64,000 bases of DNA, taken from positions 30,864-94,863 of the forward strand of contig NZ_CBFIEO010000013.1 of NCBI RefSeq assembly GCF_965661665.1, in the 5' to 3' direction. The stretch comes from Cognatiyoonia sp965661665. Its GTDB lineage: Bacteria > Pseudomonadota > Alphaproteobacteria > Rhodobacterales > Rhodobacteraceae. The notes under the pieces were generated by a model that was not told where the DNA came from, did not search any database, and saw only the letters and a list, made by a program, of their open reading frames with translations. Below, in pieces: positions 61,962 through 64,000 of the stretch (position 1 is its first letter; each line of letters opens with the position of its first letter). The position numbers and the translations under genes were made by a program.

Positions 61962-63137
61962 CTAAGCGGGGTTGTCAGCGCCGCGCAGGGCGTTGAGCTT
62001 TTCCATAAGGACCTGTGCTGCGACGCGCAACCTTGTTTCAAAACCACCCTCTGCCACATCAGCGGAAGCAACGAGCGGCACGGTGGTTTCAGGCAGACCT
62101 TCAATCGTGATGACCAAAGACCCAACCGTTTGACCGGCGGTGATGGGTGCGGTGAGCGGGCCCTCATAGACCACTTCTGCGTTCAGTTTGTCATCCGCCA
62201 ACACAGGAACGAGGAGCGACAAGTCCTCCTCCACTGTCAAACCAACAGTGGGTTGCGCGCCCATCCACACCTCCGCTTCCACGATGCGGGATCCGGCGCG
62301 TACGACGTCCTTTTGGGCAAACTGTCGGAACGCCCAATTAACGATGCGCTCCGCTTCTTCGGCGCGTTCAACTTCGCTGTTGAGCCCAGTGATGACAAAA
62401 ATGATCCGGCGATCGCCCTGTTTGGCGGACCCAACGAGACCGTAGCCTGCTTCCTGAGTGTGACCGGTCTTTAAGCCATCAGCGCCGATGTTGAGTTTCA
62501 AGAGTGGATTTCGATTGTTACTGTTTGCGGGCGCACGCCCATCAAAGGCAAAGCTTTGCTCGGCAAACAGGGGGTAGTATGTCGGGAAGTCCGAGATCAA
62601 GCGATCTGCCAGAATTCCCAAATCCCGCATTGACATGCGGTGGCCCGTCGCGGGCCAACCGTTGGAGTTCACGAAGGTGGAATTGGTCAACCCCATCCGT
62701 TTGCCGCGTTCGGTCATCAAGCGGGCAAACTCAGCCTCACTGCCGCCAATGGCTTCGGCCAAAACGGCGCTGGCGTCATTGCCGGACAGTACAATCACAC
62801 CGCGCAACAGGTCTTCGACTGATACGCGATCCGTGGTGTCCAAGAACATGGTCGAGCCGCCATAGCTGGATGCAAAGGATGAAACGGGCAGTTTTTCCCC
62901 GATCCCCAAACGTCCGTCGGCCACAGCCTCGAACGCCATATAGATTGTCATGAGCTTGGACATTGACGCAGGCGGCAACGGCTCATCCGCGTTCTTTTCC
63001 AACAGTACGGTCCCTGTGGTCTGGTCCAATACATAGGCGGCCTGCGCGCGGGTATCGAAATTCTGGGCCAATGCAGCAGCCGTACCAAAGCAAGCCACGA
63101 GCACTGAACAAAGGATCAGACGAAGCGCAAGCAGCAT
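61962..63137 (-). CDS. dacA: D-alanyl-D-alanine carboxypeptidase (PBP5/6 type)
   Basis: The 391-residue penicillin-binding protein has a signal peptide (1-24), the SxxK motif at S58-K61 (PPASMSKLM), SGN at 118-120 and KTG at 223-225 (GLKTGHTQEAG). It trims the terminal D-Ala from peptidoglycan pentapeptides at the outer face of the inner membrane. A PBP5 C-terminal beta domain follows, from about residue 290 to 391. A 46-residue lipoprotein gene sits 15 bases upstream on the same strand. Confidence 0.95.
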   Translation of the reverse strand: MLLALRLILCSVLVACFGTAAALAQNFDTRAQAAYVLDQTTGTVLLEKNADEPLPPASMSKLMTIYMAFEAVADGRLGIGEKLPVSSFASSYGGSTMFLDTTDRVSVEDLLRGVIVLSGNDASAVLAEAIGGSEAEFARLMTERGKRMGLTNSTFVNSNGWPATGHRMSMRDLGILADRLISDFPTYYPLFAEQSFAFDGRAPANSNNRNPLLKLNIGADGLKTGHTQEAGYGLVGSAKQGDRRIIFVITGLNSEVERAEEAERIVNWAFRQFAQKDVVRAGSRIVEAEVWMGAQPTVGLTVEEDLSLLVPVLADDKLNAEVVYEGPLTAPITAGQTVGSLVITIEGLPETTVPLVASADVAEGGFETRLRVAAQVLMEKLNALRGADNPA

Positions 63138-63152
63138 AAATGGACCCTCGGT

Positions 63153-63293
63153 TTAGTTGGTGAAGAAGTAGACGTCGGTGAAACTGGGCAATTCAAAACG
63201 CACCTCGTCTTCACATCCGGCCAGCGCCAAAAGGCCAAGGCCCGAGGCGAATACTTTGGTTTTGCCCTGCGTTTTAAGTGCCTTGCTCGACAT
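63153..63293 (-). CDS. Small lipoprotein, 46 residues, upstream of dacA
   Basis: ATG 63293 is preceded by AAAGG at a good distance. The product is MSSKALKTQGKTKVFASGLG then LLALAGCEDEV..., with a basic N-terminus, a hydrophobic core and a clear lipobox (LAG-C, Cys at about residue 27), followed by only 19 mature residues. After lipidation a short tail would face the periplasm. It stops 15 bases before the dacA start, so the two are probably co-transcribed. Family not recognised. Confidence 0.6.
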   Translation of the reverse strand: MSSKALKTQGKTKVFASGLGLLALAGCEDEVRFELPSFTDVYFFTN

Positions 63294-63294
63294 T

Positions 63295-63447
63295 TTACGC
63301 CTTTACCGCTTTGCCGTCAGCCCGCGCCAGATCTTGTTTTACAATCTGTTCGCCAGCTGCGGTCGTTGTCTTTTGCGACAGCTTAGCGATTTGGACGTTG
63401 TTTTGAAAGGCTTCATCACACTTTCTCGGCGGAAAACCCCAAAGCAT
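63295..63447 (-). CDS. Possible 50-residue protein before the lipoprotein
   Basis: An open frame from ATG 63447 to TAA 63295 reads MLWGFPPRKCDEAFQNNVQI and later KQDLARADGKAVKA. Its stop lies one base before the lipoprotein ATG. There is no strong ribosome site and no family; it may be noise. The stretch upstream to the tRNA shows no other gene. Confidence 0.25.
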   Translation of the reverse strand: MLWGFPPRKCDEAFQNNVQIAKLSQKTTTAAGEQIVKQDLARADGKAVKA

Positions 63448-63495
63448 TTTGAGCACTTTTCGAATCGTACGAACGTGGCTAAACGGAACGTACGC

Positions 63496-63585
63496 GGAAG
63501 CTTGGCAGAGTGGTCGAATGCACCGGTCTTGAAAACCGGCGAGGGTGAAAGTCCTCCCAGGGTTCGAATCCCTGAGCTTCCGCCA
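63496..63585 (+). tRNA. tRNA-Ser (anticodon TGA)
   Basis: GGAAGCT (63496-63502) pairs with AGCTTCC before G-CCA (63583-63585, CCA encoded). The anticodon stem CCGGT/ACCGG encloses CTTGAAA with anticodon TGA. A long variable arm and GGTTCGAATCC identify the class II serine tRNA. A 9-base C run follows directly. Confidence 0.96.
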
Positions 63586-64000
63586 CCCCCCCCCGATATT
63601 GCCTTATTTGCCAACAAAACAAGGGGTTTTGTGGCTGGCGCGGAATGACCTACGACACACGTTGACCACACACGCTCCCAACCGAGCGAATGCTGTTGAA
63701 TCACTTTGACATGTGAACGCTTCAGCCAGCCCAGCGCATAAAGCAACCGACGGCAATAATGTTGTTGCTACCGAAGTATCCAGCCGCTTCAAAATCTTGT
63801 CATCTAGCTCACAGGTTCTCACAAACGCGCATACCTCTCTCAGCGGCCTGTGTGGTGCTGGTAGGAGCCATGCGCTTGTTGGCTACTCGATAAATTTCTT
63901 TGAACGCTGCTTTGTTTTGGGGAAACCACAGCGTCCAACAAAGATTTGTCTAAAGCTAACAGCTGGTATCAGATAAACTGTTACAAGACCGTCTCATTTT
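63586..64000. other. Right-edge stretch without a recognised gene
   Basis: After tRNA-Ser there are about 415 bases with a C9 run and no frame resembling a known protein. A plus-strand frame of 87 codons (63713-63976) is Ser-rich and without a good ribosome site. No copy of the tRNA 3' end is seen before the window edge, so an element here cannot be shown. Confidence 0.5.

Noticed and set aside
61943..62167. Upstream extension of the tmk frame
   Set aside because: It lies inside dacA in another frame; the true start MFVTFEGIDG is at 61942.
63713..63976. 87-codon plus-strand frame near the right edge
   Set aside because: Ser-rich, without a ribosome site or recognised family; not enough support for a gene.
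1..64000. CRISPR array or insertion sequence with terminal inverted repeats
   Set aside because: No regularly spaced repeats and no transposase frame were seen in the window.

Overview
The window reads as one chromosomal segment of a Roseobacter-group alphaproteobacterium (Rhodobacteraceae). The grounds are the gene content and order: an RluA-family synthase beside rpoH, glyQ/glyS with a small membrane protein between them, CarD, FolE2, a SAM-II riboswitch before metZ, and ligase-associated nuclease plus ligase. Many short overlaps (ATGA, GTGA, TTGA) and moderately GC-rich coding sequence fit the same group. The genus cannot be fixed by eye. An unusually high number of broken genes would suit a lineage undergoing decay.

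Layout. 1-2.9 kb: end of a pseudouridine synthase gene, rpoH, a Gfo/Idh/MocA oxidoreductase and a DUF4389-like protein. 2.9-3.6 kb: a dead YjdI/CDGSH iron-sulfur gene. 3.6-10.3 kb, minus strand: SCP2-like protein, alpha/beta hydrolase, exonuclease, ATP-dependent DNA ligase, amidohydrolase, pepF. 10.3-15 kb, plus strand: TPR protein, SUV3-like helicase, S4 protein, ferredoxin, CarD. 15.1-18.5 kb: purD and xseA diverge, followed by an alkB remnant. 18.6-23.8 kb: fused NuoE/NuoF-type formate dehydrogenase subunit, ftsY, a DMT transporter and yciB. 23.9-28 kb: SAM-II riboswitch-metZ, folE2, trkH. 28-36.3 kb: an inactive trypsin-like envelope protein, then glyQ-(membrane protein)-glyS-ppdK. 36.4-40.4 kb: SleB-type hydrolase, then folB-folP-glmM with overlapping ends.

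40.5-48.6 kb: RTX lipase-like protein, DMT transporter, a 50-residue membrane protein, ilvC diverging from two coupled Lrp/AsnC regulators, a class V aminotransferase, a UbiH-like monooxygenase and a GntR regulator. 48.6-55.8 kb: glycosyltransferase remnant, carA, a YqeY-like gene, a 54-residue basic protein, a LysR pseudogene, ctaD, lipB, a membrane LytTR regulator and a frameshifted DUF2306-like gene. 55.9-57.5 kb: tRNA-Leu(GAG) followed by a small integrated-element remnant bounded by a 20-bp duplication of the tRNA 3' end. It holds an integrase stump, a helix-turn-helix/coiled-coil protein and a DUF1330 gene. 57.6-64 kb, minus strand: an AEC transporter, then a compact dacA-tmk-holB-tatD-MBL run headed by a tiny lipoprotein. 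tRNA-Ser(UGA) lies near the right edge.

The window is mostly housekeeping: translation, protein targeting, folate, methionine, purine and branched-chain amino acid metabolism, and envelope maintenance. The accessory and unusual material is the tRNA-Leu element, at least six pseudogenes, several small unrecorded genes, a catalytically dead protease-like protein, a FolB fusion and a formate dehydrogenase subunit with no alpha subunit beside it. I did not find a clear new defence or other multi-gene system.
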